Source: Thioclava sediminum | GTDB lineage: Bacteria > Pseudomonadota > Alphaproteobacteria > Rhodobacterales > Rhodobacteraceae | Assembly: GCF_002020355.1 (NCBI RefSeq) | Contig: NZ_MPZV01000002.1 | Location: forward strand, 124,001-188,000 | DNA: 64,000 bases | Direction: 5' to 3' | In this document: one piece after another, positions 9,601-19,053 of the stretch | Numbering within the stretch: the first letter of the stretch is position 1 | How the letters are laid out: each line of letters opens with the position of its first letter | The notes under the pieces: model-generated | What the model saw: only the letters and a program-made list of their open reading frames with translations | What the model was told of the DNA's origin: nothing | Databases searched by the model: none | Made by a program: the position numbers and the translations under genes

Positions 9601-10395
9601 ATGGATGCGAGCGTGAAACAAGACGGACAGCGACTGCGCAAACGCGACCGGCGCGAGCAGATCCTGTTCGAGTTGAAGCTGCGCCCCCACCTGCGCATCT
9701 CGGAACTCGCGGCGCGGTTCGGGGTCTCGACCGAAACGATCCGGCGCGATTTCGATGCGCTCGAAGAGAAGGGGCTGATCGACCGCGCGCATGGCGGGGC
9801 CTCGCGCCCCCATCCGGGTCACTATCCGACGCTGGACGAGCGCGAACGCGACCAGTTTCAGGAACGCGAGCGGATCGGGCGCGTTGCCGCCGCGCAGGTA
9901 GCCCCCGGCGAAACGCTGATGATCGACTCCGGCTCGACCACGCAGCAGATGGCCCGGTTTCTGGCCATGGCAGGCACCCCCTGCCGCGTCATCACCAATT
10001 CCCTGCCCATCGCCATGCTTCTAGGCGGAAGCGAGGGGGCGGAGGTGATCCTTGCCCCGGGGAATTACCTGCCGACGGAATCGGCGGTCGTGGGCGAAGA
10101 GACGCTCGAATTCCTGTCGCGCCATCACGTCGACCGGGCGGTGATCGGGGCCACGGCGCTTTCACTGGAAGGCGTGTCCGAAACCATTCCGGGCTTCGCC
10201 GCGATCAAGCGCGTGATGCTTGCGCAGGCGCAGGCCGGAATGCTGCTGATCCTCGGGTCGAAATTCGGCATTCACGGCTTCACCCGCGCCGCCACGCTAG
10301 GCGCGCTCGCCTCGGTGGTGGCGGACCGCGCGCCGCCCGCCGATCTGAAAGAGGCGCTGCGCGAAAACGCCGTGGAAGTACTGCTCGCCAAGTGA
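9601..10395 (+). CDS. DeoR/GlpR-family transcriptional regulator
   Basis: A 264-residue DeoR-family repressor. Residues about 17-72 form the HTH (LRISELAARFGVSTETIRRD, then the family signature region FDALEEKGLIDRAHGGA). The rest is the sugar-phosphate-sensing DeoRC domain, with the IDSGSTTQQMA and ITNSLPIA segments. It lies 121 bases upstream of a HAD phosphatase gene on the same strand, suggesting control of sugar-phosphate metabolism. The target genes cannot be read from the sequence. Confidence 0.9.
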   Translation: MDASVKQDGQRLRKRDRREQILFELKLRPHLRISELAARFGVSTETIRRDFDALEEKGLIDRAHGGASRPHPGHYPTLDERERDQFQERERIGRVAAAQVAPGETLMIDSGSTTQQMARFLAMAGTPCRVITNSLPIAMLLGGSEGAEVILAPGNYLPTESAVVGEETLEFLSRHHVDRAVIGATALSLEGVSETIPGFAAIKRVMLAQAQAGMLLILGSKFGIHGFTRAATLGALASVVADRAPPADLKEALRENAVEVLLAK

Positions 10396-10516
10396 GGTCA
10401 TCCACAAGAGTTTCCTGGGATGCCGGGCCAGCCGCAGACCTGAACGTGCTGGTGATCGCTGTCGCTGTGGTGATAAGTGAGCCCCTATCGGCACAGGCGC
10501 GAAGGACGACCATCTG

Positions 10517-11416
10517 ATGACCATGACAGCGCAGGAAGCGCTCGTAGCTTATGAGCGCGCGCGCCATCGACTGCCCTCCCCGGGCGCGGGCACGACAAGC
10601 CAGATGGCCCGCGATCTCTCGGAACTTGCCGATCTGTTCGACGTCTTCCTGCTCGATGCGTTCGGCGTGCTCAATATCGGCGAGACCGCGATCGAAGGCA
10701 CGCCCGAGCGCGTCGCGGCGCTGCAAGCGCAGGGCAAGCGGGTGATGGTCGTGTCGAACGCGGCGGGCGTCCCGCATGACAGCCTGATGCGGAAATACGC
10801 ACGGCTCGGCTATGACTTCGCGCCCGAGGATGTCGTCACCAGTCGCACCGCTCTCGTTGCAGCCCTGCGCGAAGCGCCTGCCCGGGCCTGGGGCCTGATG
10901 GCGAGCCAAACGACGGGCGATGACGAGCTGGATCAGTTCGACGTCACATGGCTCGCCGAAGACCGCACCGCCTATGACGCGGCCGAAGGCTTCCTGCTGA
11001 TCGGCGCGGCGGACTGGACCGAAGAGCGCCAAGGCCTGCTCGAAGCGTCCCTCCGCGATAACCCGCGCCCGGTCTGGGTCGGCAATCCGGATATCGTCGC
11101 CCCCCGTGAGGTCGGGTTCTCGCAGGAGCCGGGTCACTTCGCGCATAGGCTCGCCGATGCGACGGGTGTGGCGCCGGAGTTCTACGGCAAGCCTTTCACC
11201 AATATCTACGACATCGCCTTCGCGCGTCTCGGTCCGGTCGATCCTGCGCGCGTACTGATGGTGGGCGACAGCCTGCACACCGACATTCTCGGCGCACAGG
11301 CGACCGGAATCCGCTCTGCCCTGATCGCGGGATATGGCTTCTTCGGTGGCGAGGACGCGCAGGCGGCCATCGCCTCCTGCGGCATCGTTCCGGATTTCGT
11401 TCTGGAACGGCCGTGA
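10517..11416 (+). CDS. HAD superfamily class IIA phosphatase (TIGR01459-like)
   Basis: A 299-residue HAD hydrolase. Motif I is FLLDAFGVL with nucleophile Asp47, but the usual second Asp (DxD) is replaced by Phe49, a change also known in the TIGR01459/NagD-like branch. Motif II is VVSNAAG, Lys of motif III lies in YGKPF and motif IV is MVGDSLHTDI. GAAGGA sits ten bases before ATG 10517; a second in-frame ATG at 10523 is also possible. It probably dephosphorylates a small phosphorylated metabolite under control of the DeoR regulator upstream; substrate unknown. Confidence 0.85.
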   Translation: MTMTAQEALVAYERARHRLPSPGAGTTSQMARDLSELADLFDVFLLDAFGVLNIGETAIEGTPERVAALQAQGKRVMVVSNAAGVPHDSLMRKYARLGYDFAPEDVVTSRTALVAALREAPARAWGLMASQTTGDDELDQFDVTWLAEDRTAYDAAEGFLLIGAADWTEERQGLLEASLRDNPRPVWVGNPDIVAPREVGFSQEPGHFAHRLADATGVAPEFYGKPFTNIYDIAFARLGPVDPARVLMVGDSLHTDILGAQATGIRSALIAGYGFFGGEDAQAAIASCGIVPDFVLERP

Positions 11417-11556
11417 GCGCGCCGCCGCTGACCCCGGCGAAATGATGTGTTTTTTAAAGCCATCGCGCGCGCTCCTGACCCGACCGTGATGGGCTATACT
11501 TGATATGCACCTTTTAGTATGTGTGTCCCCCGAGGAGCACGGAGGCCAGACCTGTC

Positions 11557-12546
11557 ATGGACTCACCAGAAAGCATCCAACAGCATTTGGCTGCGATTGT
11601 GGAAGGCTCGGAAGATGCGATTGTCACCAAGGACCTCAACAGCATCATCCTGAGCTGGAATCGCGGCGCGGAAAACCTGTTCGGCTACACAGCACAAGAA
11701 GCCATCGGTCAGCCGATCACGATTATCTTTCCCGACGACCGGATGGATGAGGAGGTCGATTTCATCGCCCGTCTGCGGCGCGGAGAGCGGATCGCCAATT
11801 ACGAAACGATCCGCCAGCGCAAGGATGGCAGCCCCGTTCCGGTGTCTCTGACCGTCTCGCCCGTGCGAGATGCCGATGGCCAAGTCGTCGGCGCGTCGAA
11901 GATCGCGCGCGACATCACCTTGCAGCATCAACTGGCGGAGCAGCAGAGACTGCTCCTGTCCGAGATGCGCCACCGGGTCGGCAACGCCTTCGCCGTGGCC
12001 GCGTCCCTGATTGCCGTCGCCGCGCGGCAGGCAGACAGCGCGGAGCAGCTCAGTTCCGAGATGCGCAGCCGCCTGCACGCGATTGCCTCGCTCAATTCGA
12101 TGACCGTGAACGACCCCTCGGGCGAACAACCCGATGGCATGCCGCTTTCCTATCTTGTGAGCACGATCCTGAAACCCTTCAGCGAAGGGGCGAGCGTTCA
12201 GACCTCGCTTCCGGATATTCAGGTGCGCCCTGCTGCGATCACGCCGCTGACGCTCGTTCTCTTCGAGCTTGCGACGAATTCGGTGAAATATGGGGGCCTG
12301 TCGCAGAGCGGCGACGGCGTCGAGATTAGCGCGGAGATCGAGGACGGGCGCTTCAGGCTTGCATGGAAAGAGCCCGGCATCACCGAAGCGGGATCCGGCA
12401 AGGACGAAAACAAAGGGTTCGGCACATCGCTTTGTCGGCTCACCGTGTCCACCTCGCTCGGCGGCAGCTTCTCGCGCGAATTCACGCCGGAAGGATTGGT
12501 CGCGGCGTTGGATCTCGATCTGACCATGGTAGCGCAGATGCCGTGA
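11557..12546 (+). CDS. PAS-domain HWE-family sensor histidine kinase
   Basis: A 329-residue soluble kinase with one PAS domain (about 10-125; GAENLFGYTAQEAIGQPITI) and an HWE catalytic module. The phospho-acceptor region is LLLSEMRHRVGNAF, the N-box has ELATNSVKYG, and the WxE signature appears as AWKEPG, followed by GFGTSL. The PAS domain lacks the LOV cysteine motif. No partner receiver adjoins it. HWE kinases often feed the alphaproteobacterial general stress response or orphan receivers. ATG 11557 was chosen because GGAGG precedes it; an upstream in-frame start has no ribosome site. A TATACT at 11495-11500 may be its -10 box. Confidence 0.88.
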   Translation: MDSPESIQQHLAAIVEGSEDAIVTKDLNSIILSWNRGAENLFGYTAQEAIGQPITIIFPDDRMDEEVDFIARLRRGERIANYETIRQRKDGSPVPVSLTVSPVRDADGQVVGASKIARDITLQHQLAEQQRLLLSEMRHRVGNAFAVAASLIAVAARQADSAEQLSSEMRSRLHAIASLNSMTVNDPSGEQPDGMPLSYLVSTILKPFSEGASVQTSLPDIQVRPAAITPLTLVLFELATNSVKYGGLSQSGDGVEISAEIEDGRFRLAWKEPGITEAGSGKDENKGFGTSLCRLTVSTSLGGSFSREFTPEGLVAALDLDLTMVAQMP

Positions 12547-12664
12547 GACCGCCGGGCGCGGAGCTGCACCTGCGATTTGGGTTTCAGGCGTCGCGATTTG
12601 CGCCCAACTCGAAGAAAAGGCTACGTATGTCGCGGAGATAGCAGAAAAATCGCGAGGCTCGACC

Positions 12665-13960
12665 ATGGCACCGGACGGAAGCACAGCAAAACCGGCAGAG
12701 CTTCGGCACCGGATCATGGCCGGTTTCATCGGCAACGTGGTCGAATGGTATGATTTCGCGCTCTACGGCTATCTTGCAGGCGTCATAGCCCCGGTCTTCT
12801 TTCCCTCCAACGACCCGACCGCAGGCCTGATCGCGACTTACGGGATTTTCGCGGCCGGTTTCCTGATGCGCCCGCTTGGCGCGGCTGTGTTCGGGTGGTT
12901 CGGCGACCGCTATGGGCGCGCACGCACGATGCAGATTTCGGTCGTGATGATGGCGATGCCGACGCTGTTTCTGGGCATATTGCCGACCTATGCGCAGGTC
13001 GGCGTTCTGGCGCCGGCGCTTCTGGTTCTGGTGCGGCTGCTGCAGGGCTTGTCGGTCGGTGGGGAGTTCTCGTCCTCGGCGACCTACCTTGTCGAAACCG
13101 CGCCCCTGAAGAAACGCGGCCTGACGGGGAGCTGGGCCAATATCGGCTCCATGTCGGGCTCGCTTCTGGGGGTCGGGGCGGCGGCGCTGGTGACGAACCT
13201 CTTCGATCCGCAGACACTCGCGGATTGGGCATGGCGCCTGCCCTTCCTCGGCGGCGCGGTTCTTGGAACAGTGGCGATCCTGATCCGCCGCAACCTGCAC
13301 ACATCAGAGCATTTCCAGCAGCATCAGGAGGGGCGCGACGAGACATCGCCCCTGCTCGAAGCCTTCACGACGAACCGCAGGGAAACGCTTCTGGCGGTGG
13401 CCTTCGCGGCCAGCTACGGCACCTGCTACTACATCGCCTTCGTCTATCTTCCGGAATGGCTGTCCGGTCAGGGCTTGATGGCGCGGGACACCGCGCTTCT
13501 GATCAACACCGCGATGACGGTCCTCGTGATCCCGGCGATGCCGCTGGCGGCAATCGTGGGCGACCGGTGGGTGCCGCGTCGGGTCTGGATCGCTCTGGCG
13601 ATCGGGCTGCTGGCGCTGGTCGCATGGCCGCTGCACGAGTGGATGCTCGAGTCGGGCGGCGCATTGCTGCCAGTGGTCGTAGCACATGCCGTGACCTTCC
13701 TGCTTTTGGCCGTGCCGCTGGGCTCCGGCCCCGCCCTGTTCGCGGAGATGTTCCCCGAGCGGGACCGGCTCTCGGGCTATTCCGTGGCCTTCAACATCGG
13801 CCTCGGCATTTTCGGAGGCCTCACGCCGATGATCGCCACGAGCCTCATCGCCGCGACCGGCATGGTCACCGCGCCTGCGCTCTACATGCTCGTGGCGGGT
13901 TTGATCGCTGTGGTCGCGCTTGTTTTCACTCCGGATCGCAGTCGCGCGCCTTTGCGCTGA
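12665..13960 (+). CDS. MFS transporter, metabolite:H+ symporter (MHS) family
   Basis: A 431-residue, twelve-helix major facilitator protein. The start GFIGNVVEWYDFALYGYLAG and the following RPLGAAVFGWFGDRYGRAR (loop 2-3 motif) are hallmarks of the MHS group (ProP, ShiA, KgtP). LLQGLSVGGEFSSSATYLVE is the matching TM4 segment. Substrates in this family are compatible solutes or carboxylic acids; nothing nearby fixes it here. It lies 118 bases after the HWE kinase and upstream of the P-type ATPase on the same strand. Confidence 0.9.
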   Translation: MAPDGSTAKPAELRHRIMAGFIGNVVEWYDFALYGYLAGVIAPVFFPSNDPTAGLIATYGIFAAGFLMRPLGAAVFGWFGDRYGRARTMQISVVMMAMPTLFLGILPTYAQVGVLAPALLVLVRLLQGLSVGGEFSSSATYLVETAPLKKRGLTGSWANIGSMSGSLLGVGAAALVTNLFDPQTLADWAWRLPFLGGAVLGTVAILIRRNLHTSEHFQQHQEGRDETSPLLEAFTTNRRETLLAVAFAASYGTCYYIAFVYLPEWLSGQGLMARDTALLINTAMTVLVIPAMPLAAIVGDRWVPRRVWIALAIGLLALVAWPLHEWMLESGGALLPVVVAHAVTFLLLAVPLGSGPALFAEMFPERDRLSGYSVAFNIGLGIFGGLTPMIATSLIAATGMVTAPALYMLVAGLIAVVALVFTPDRSRAPLR

Positions 13961-14092
13961 CCGAAGCACATTCGCGAAACCGAATTGGAGGCTGGACCGA
14001 TCACCGGGATGCGCTATCACGGTGACGGCGCTCTCGGTTTGGAGATGCGAGGCGCCATCGACCGTGAGACGTGCAGAAGGACCACAGACCGG

Positions 14093-15931
14093 ATGGAGCA
14101 GCGCGGAACCGACCGTCTGAAACTCGCCCTCCTCGCGCTTGCCGTAGCGGCGCTGGTGGTGGGCCTCGCCTTCTGGGCGGCTGGCGCGGACGCCTTGGCG
14201 AAAGCCAGCTGGATCGTCGGCGTCGTGCCCACCCTTGCCGCGCTTGTTTTTGAGATCTCCCGCAGCCTCCGCCGCGGCGAAGTCGGTCTGGATATCGTGG
14301 CCGCGCTCTCGATGACGGCCGCCCTCGTCTTCGACGAAACGCTCGCCGCGGCGGTCGTCGCGGTGATGTATTCCGGCGGCACCTTTCTTGAGAGCTTCGC
14401 CGAGGGCCGCGCCCGGCGTGAGATGCACGACCTGCTCTCGCGTGTCCCACGGACCGCGACCCGGCATCGCGATGGCGGGCTGGAGGATATTCCGCTCGAC
14501 GAGATCGCCCCCGGGGATCGGCTGCTGATCCATCAGGGCGACGTGGTGCCGGTGGACGGGACATTGGCCTCCGAGACAGCCTTTCTGGACACATCGGCAC
14601 TGACCGGGGAGTCTCTGCCGGTGCGTCTGGCGCATGGGGCCGACGTCATGAGCGGCTCGACCAATGCAGGCGAGGCGTTCGATCTGTTGGCGGTGCGGCC
14701 TGCGAAGGACAGTACCTATGCCGGGATCGTCCGGCTGGTCGAGGAAGCGCAGGCCTCCAAGGCGCCGATGTCGCGCCTCGCGGATCGCTGGTCGCTGGGG
14801 TTTCTCGTCGTCACGCTCGCCATCGCCTTCGCGGCGTGGTGGTTCACCGGAGACCCGATCCGGGCCGTCGCCGTGCTCGTGGTCGCCACGCCCTGCCCGC
14901 TGATCCTCGCCGTGCCGGTCGCTCTGGTGGCGGGCCTTTCGCGCGCGGCGCATTACGGCGTGCTGATCAAGGGGGCGGGGCCGCTCGAGACGATGGCGCG
15001 CATCGGCACGCTGGTCCTCGACAAGACCGGCACCCTGACCGAAGGCCGCCCGCAGATCGTTTCCATCGATAGTCACGACGGGATGGAGGAGGACGAGATC
15101 CTGCGCCTTGCCGCAGCCCTCGATCAGGCCTCGAAACACCCGGTGGCACAGGCGATCGTCACCGCCGCGAAAGAGCGCGGCTTCACCCTGCCCGTCCCGT
15201 CGGATGTAGCGGAAATCGCGGGCGAAGGCGTCGTGGGCCGTGTCGATGGGCGCAAGGTCATCGTGGGTGGCGACGACTTCGTGGCGGCGCGCGTCGGGCG
15301 CAAACCGGGCGACCACCCGACGATGGCCGCCGGGGCGGTTCTCGTCGCCGTCGCCGTGGACGGGCGCATGGCCGGGCATCTGGTGATGGCCGATCCGCTG
15401 CGCGAAGATGCGGGCGCCATGCTCGACGGGCTGCGCCACGAGGGGATCGAACGGATTCTGCTCGCCACCGGCGACCGGACGGATGTGGCCGAACGCGTGA
15501 CCGAGGGGCTCGGCCTCGACGGGCTGCGCGCGGGCCTGACGCCGGACCAGAAGGTTCTCCTCGTGCTGTCCGAGCGCAAGCATGGGCCGGTCATGATGGT
15601 GGGCGACGGTGTGAACGACGCGCCCGCGCTCGCCGCCGCAGATGTCGGCGTCGCAATGGGCGCGCGCGGGGCCGCCGCCTCCGCCGAAGCGGCCGATGTA
15701 GTGCTTCTCGTCGACCGGATCGATCAACTGCGCGCAGGCATCGAAATCGCCGCATCCTCGCGGCGGATCGCCTTCGAGAGCGTCGCCGCCGGGATCGGCC
15801 TCTCCGTGCTGGGCATGATCGCGGCCGCCTATGGCTACCTCACGCCGGTGGAGGGCGCCATCTTGCAGGAGGCGATCGACGTCGCCGTGATCCTGAACGC
15901 CCTGCGCGCCCTTAGGATCAGGCCCAAGTGA
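14093..15931 (+). CDS. Heavy-metal (P1B-type) cation-translocating ATPase, TPCPL subtype
   Basis: A 612-residue P-type ATPase with TGES (actuator), DKTGT (phosphorylated Asp), SKHPVAQAI (HP motif of metal ATPases) and GDGVNDAPAL. The metal site in the fourth membrane segment reads ATPCPLILAVP instead of CPC, CPH or SPC, and the last membrane pair has LQEAIDVAVILN (QExxD). No N-terminal heavy-metal-associated domain is present. TPC with QExxD resembles the group proposed as P1B-5 (iron/nickel), but this comparison is from memory and substrate is uncertain. ATG 14093 is chosen as the nearest start before the first membrane helix; longer in-frame starts at 14045 or TTG 13985 would add polar sequence. 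Confidence 0.88.
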   Translation: MEQRGTDRLKLALLALAVAALVVGLAFWAAGADALAKASWIVGVVPTLAALVFEISRSLRRGEVGLDIVAALSMTAALVFDETLAAAVVAVMYSGGTFLESFAEGRARREMHDLLSRVPRTATRHRDGGLEDIPLDEIAPGDRLLIHQGDVVPVDGTLASETAFLDTSALTGESLPVRLAHGADVMSGSTNAGEAFDLLAVRPAKDSTYAGIVRLVEEAQASKAPMSRLADRWSLGFLVVTLAIAFAAWWFTGDPIRAVAVLVVATPCPLILAVPVALVAGLSRAAHYGVLIKGAGPLETMARIGTLVLDKTGTLTEGRPQIVSIDSHDGMEEDEILRLAAALDQASKHPVAQAIVTAAKERGFTLPVPSDVAEIAGEGVVGRVDGRKVIVGGDDFVAARVGRKPGDHPTMAAGAVLVAVAVDGRMAGHLVMADPLREDAGAMLDGLRHEGIERILLATGDRTDVAERVTEGLGLDGLRAGLTPDQKVLLVLSERKHGPVMMVGDGVNDAPALAAADVGVAMGARGAAASAEAADVVLLVDRIDQLRAGIEIAASSRRIAFESVAAGIGLSVLGMIAAAYGYLTPVEGAILQEAIDVAVILNALRALRIRPK

Positions 15932-15979
15932 GGACGCAAAACGACGTCGCACCCTCACTCAAGCCTGTGCCCAGTGGCG

Positions 15980-16453
15980 TTATCGCAGATAGACCTGATT
16001 GCCGCTGCGCACGACGCTCACCCTGTCACCGACGCGGAACTGGTTCGACATTTGGATGACCGTAATCGAGCCACCATTGTCGAGCCGCACGGTCCACGCA
16101 TAGGACGTGTAGGTGCCGCCTTGGCTGGCGACGTTGCTGCCGATAATTGTGCCCGCGATCGCGCCCGCGCCGGTCATCACGTCCTTGCCGGTTCCGGAGC
16201 CGAACTGGTGGCCGATCACCGCGCCGACGAGGCCGCCCGTGACTGCGCCGACGATCTGGTCGCCGTCATTGGTGCGGCGCATCGTGACCGGCTGCACCGA
16301 AACGATGCGGCCATATTCGATGCTGTCATAGCTGTAGGTGGTGCGCGGGCCGGGGCCGGGACCGGTATAGGGACCGTTCGCATAGGGACCCGGCGTCGGG
16401 TTGCAGGCGGCAACGCTCAGCGCCGCAGGCAGAACAAGAAGAAAAATACGCAT
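15980..16453 (-). CDS. Glycine-zipper 2TM-domain outer-membrane lipoprotein (SlyB/YcfJ-like)
   Basis: A 157-residue lipoprotein: signal MRIFLLVLPAALSVAAC with lipobox AAC (acylated Cys17), a Pro/Gly/Tyr-rich linker, then a glycine-zipper pair (IVGAVTGGLVGAVIGHQFGSG and GAGAIAGTIIGSNVA) and a beta-rich tail ending GNQVYLR. The family (17 kDa antigen/SlyB/YcfJ) helps envelope integrity. GGAGG six bases before ATG 16453 fixes the start. It is convergent with the P-type ATPase. Confidence 0.87.
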   Translation of the reverse strand: MRIFLLVLPAALSVAACNPTPGPYANGPYTGPGPGPRTTYSYDSIEYGRIVSVQPVTMRRTNDGDQIVGAVTGGLVGAVIGHQFGSGTGKDVMTGAGAIAGTIIGSNVASQGGTYTSYAWTVRLDNGGSITVIQMSNQFRVGDRVSVVRSGNQVYLR

Positions 16454-16600
16454 TTTGAACCTCCATGGTAGCTCCGCCGCATGTCTTTGACATCCGGGCG
16501 TAAAAGAAGCTTGCCGCGATTCAGAGCGCGTTTCCTTGTTTTCGGACAATGAGGTTGAATAAGTCGCAGGCGGAGGCCGCGTCGCAAGAAGCGAGGATTT

Positions 16601-16677
16601 TGGCGATCCCTCGAGGACTCGAACCCCGAACCTGCTGATTAGAAGTCAGCTGCTCTATCCAGTTGAGCTAAGGGACC
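16601..16677 (-). tRNA. tRNA-Arg (anticodon TCT)
   Basis: A 77-base cloverleaf on the minus strand with encoded CCA. The acceptor pairs GGTCCCT with AGGGATC (one G-U), the T arm carries GGTTCGAGTCC, and the anticodon stem CTGAC/GTCAG-type arm encloses the loop with TCT, reading AGA. No gene overlaps it. Confidence 0.95.
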
Positions 16678-16718
16678 GCTTGGCCCCTAAATGCGCGATC
16701 GGGGCGCGTGGTGCAAGT

Positions 16719-17186
16719 TCAGATCGCGCGCATCAGGAAGACGGAATTCGGATCGGGCTGATAGCCGACATAGGGCCCGCATTCCGCAAAGCCCGCGCGC
16801 AGGTAAAGCTGGCGCGCGGGTGCGAAGGAGTCCTGCGATCCGGTCTCGAGATAGAGCCGCGCCATCCCTTCGGCGCGCGCCGCCGCGATCAGCTGCTCAA
16901 GCATCCGCCGCGCGAGCCCCTGCCCGCGCATCTCGGAGAGGATATGCATCGATTTGATCTCGCCCTCATCGGGCGCGATGCGCTTCAGCGCGCCCATGCC
17001 CACCGGGCGCCCCGCCTGCCGCATCACGAAGAAGGAAATGCCGGGCGCAGCCAGCGCATCTGGCGGCAGCATATGGATCGACTCGGGCGGCGTATCTTCA
17101 TGCATCGCCGCCGCGTGGCGGGCGTGAAGCTCTGCGAGATCCGCGCCCAGCGGGGTCTCGCGCGCGATTTCGATCGTGTCTTCCAT
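16719..17186 (-). CDS. GNAT-family N-acetyltransferase
   Basis: A 155-residue GNAT protein. Motif A, the acetyl-CoA pyrophosphate loop, is EMRGQGLARRMLEQLI (QGxA pattern), preceded by the beta-4 segment GEIKSMHILSEM and followed by RLYLETGSQ and ARQLYLRAGFAECGPY (motif B). This order matches small acetyltransferases of the PhnO/YsnE-like kind. Substrate unknown. It lies alone between tRNA-Arg and a lytic transglycosylase gene. Confidence 0.88.
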   Translation of the reverse strand: MEDTIEIARETPLGADLAELHARHAAAMHEDTPPESIHMLPPDALAAPGISFFVMRQAGRPVGMGALKRIAPDEGEIKSMHILSEMRGQGLARRMLEQLIAAARAEGMARLYLETGSQDSFAPARQLYLRAGFAECGPYVGYQPDPNSVFLMRAI

Positions 17187-17254
17187 GGGGCGTCCTCATC
17201 CGTATCGGCGGCAGATTAGGCGCGGCGCGCACCAGCCTCCAGCGCGAAAACGCC

Positions 17255-18148
17255 TTAGTTGCGGATGACTTTGCAGAACCCGCCCTGTCCGCGGATTTTC
17301 TCGCAGGTCGCCAGCGCCTCCTTGCGCGAACCTGCCGGGACTTGCGCCGTGTATTGCGCGCGCCGCCCGAAGCCCGGCATCACCGCGCGCACGAAGCGCA
17401 GCTTGGCGTCACCAATCGCGCCGGAATGACGCGCGGCGGCCCGTTTCCCGAAGACCTCAGCCGATCTCTGGGTGCGCCCGGCGGCCACGATCACGCCCCA
17501 GGGAGGGACCGGATCGCGGAACTCCCGGATCGCCCTGCCCTTCGCCAATGTGGTGCAGGCCGCAAGGAAAGGCGTCTCCCCATCGAGCCGGAAATCCACC
17601 TCCTCGGGTGGGGAGTCGCGCCAATCCTCCGCCGAATGGCCGGTAATCGCGCGCACATAGGCGCGGGTCTCGCCCGCAAGCCCGCCGGTCTTCGCGATGA
17701 ACCCCGCCGCACGGTCCTCACCGCCGTTATAGCCGATCGCTGCGAGTCCGGGATTGCCGAAGCGCGTCGCCATCTCGGCCAGATAGCGCGCCGAGGCTTC
17801 GATCGCTTCGGCCGGATTGAACGGGTCTCCAAGCGCGCGCAGCCGCGCCGTGCCGGGCATGAACTGCGCGATCCCCTGCGCACCCGCCGGGCTGATTGCC
17901 GCCGGATCAAACCGGCTTTCGCGCCAGAGAAGCCGTGCGAAATAGCCCGGGTCGATCCCCGCCTCCTGCGCCGCGTTTTCGATAAGCCCGCAGGTATCGG
18001 CGAAATAATCTTTCAACCCGATGCAGCGCCGCCCATCTTCGGTGCAGCGCAGATCGGGTGCCGGAGGCCCGATCATCGCCCGAACGGGCTGCGCGTTCAG
18101 CGCCCCCGCGAGGACACAGAAAAACAGGGCTGAGAGGAGGGTTTTCAT
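17255..18148 (-). CDS. Periplasmic lytic transglycosylase (SLT domain) with SPOR-like tail
   Basis: A 297-residue exported murein hydrolase. A signal peptide (MKTLLSALFFCVLAGALNA) leads to an SLT/goose-lysozyme-like domain (about 45-165) with catalytic Glu in LLWRESRFDP, then GAQGIAQFMPGTA and IGYNGGEDRA, all diagnostic. The C-terminal 80 residues (YTAQVPAGSRKEALATCEKI) look like a SPOR-type repeat for septal glycan. Two starts are adjacent (GTG 18151, ATG 18148); ATG was taken. No strong ribosome site is visible. Confidence 0.88.
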   Translation of the reverse strand: MKTLLSALFFCVLAGALNAQPVRAMIGPPAPDLRCTEDGRRCIGLKDYFADTCGLIENAAQEAGIDPGYFARLLWRESRFDPAAISPAGAQGIAQFMPGTARLRALGDPFNPAEAIEASARYLAEMATRFGNPGLAAIGYNGGEDRAAGFIAKTGGLAGETRAYVRAITGHSAEDWRDSPPEEVDFRLDGETPFLAACTTLAKGRAIREFRDPVPPWGVIVAAGRTQRSAEVFGKRAAARHSGAIGDAKLRFVRAVMPGFGRRAQYTAQVPAGSRKEALATCEKIRGQGGFCKVIRN

Positions 18149-18204
18149 CACTGAAAATTAGCGGGAATTCCGGCATGGCGCCAGAGCGACGTCGAGGCCG
18201 AGCC

Positions 18205-19053
18205 TTAGTCGCGCAGCACACCTGCGGCGGCCAGCACTTTGCGATCCGGGCGCCAGATATCGCGATGCGGTGTCGCGAAGGCGCGCGTGGAGAAGCTGGC
18301 ACTCACGCCCCGATCGCGCAGGAAGGCCCGGTCGATCGCCTCCTCTTTCGCGACATCGATCGGCAGCGGATAGGCTTTCAAGCTATAGCCGTGAAAGCCC
18401 AGCGTGCCCTCCGGCCCAAGATCGCGATGCGCGCCCGCCATGAAGATCAGCGTGCAGGCGGAATAGCAGCGTTTCGTCACCTGCGTGCTCAGCCCCCGCG
18501 CCAGCACGCGTTGCGCCAGCGCCCGCGCGGCGAAGACCTGCCCGCCGGCACTGTCGAGATCGACCGCCGAGACGCCCGTCGCCGGGGTCGCCTCGAACCG
18601 CGCCAGAAGATCGTAGCCGATATCGCCGGTCAGATAAGCGACGCCGTTGCGCACCTCCAGCGGCTGCGGCCCGGCATAGGCGGCCGGCACCAAGGCCGCG
18701 GTCTGCCTCGCGGCCTGATCGAGCGCATGGGTCACCGTCACCACCGCGACCGCGACCACCGCCACGCGCCCCGCCAGCAGCACATGGCCCCGCGCCTGCG
18801 CATCGATCCAATGCGACAGGCTGCGCCACGCCCCCACCAGCTGCCACAGCGCCAGTGTCATATCCGCGAGGAACAGCAACGCGAAAAACGGCATCGAGAG
18901 CGGCGACGACAAAGCTTGCCACAGCTCGGCGACAGCCAACCGTCCGCCGATCAGCACCACGACGAGCGCGATCCAAGGCGGGCACTCGCCCTGCCAGTAG
19001 CTGCCGAGACCCCAGTGTGAGGCGGGCTGAAATATCCGGGTGGCTCGGGCCAT
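18205..19053 (-). CDS. Membrane-anchored ClpP/SppA-like periplasmic protein (COG3904 type)
   Basis: A 282-residue protein. About residues 26-120 hold three or four hydrophobic helices; residues about 130-282 form a crotonase/ClpP-like domain: VDLDSAGGQVFAARALAQ (oxyanion-type SAGG loop), RCYSACTLIFMAGA (candidate nucleophile Ser between two Cys), and TLGFHGYS (candidate His). This pattern matches predicted periplasmic proteins of COG3904 and resembles SppA/NfeD proteases. Proteolytic activity is not established. It is divergent from the [FeFe]-hydrogenase gene, 159 bases away. Confidence 0.65.
   Translation of the reverse strand: MARATRIFQPASHWGLGSYWQGECPPWIALVVVLIGGRLAVAELWQALSSPLSMPFFALLFLADMTLALWQLVGAWRSLSHWIDAQARGHVLLAGRVAVVAVAVVTVTHALDQAARQTAALVPAAYAGPQPLEVRNGVAYLTGDIGYDLLARFEATPATGVSAVDLDSAGGQVFAARALAQRVLARGLSTQVTKRCYSACTLIFMAGAHRDLGPEGTLGFHGYSLKAYPLPIDVAKEEAIDRAFLRDRGVSASFSTRAFATPHRDIWRPDRKVLAAAGVLRD

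Noticed and set aside
13304-15958. Open frame of 884 codons antisense to the P-type ATPase and MFS gene
   Set aside because: Composition rich in Arg/His/Gly/Asp, typical of antisense shadows in G+C-rich DNA; the plus-strand genes have complete family motifs.
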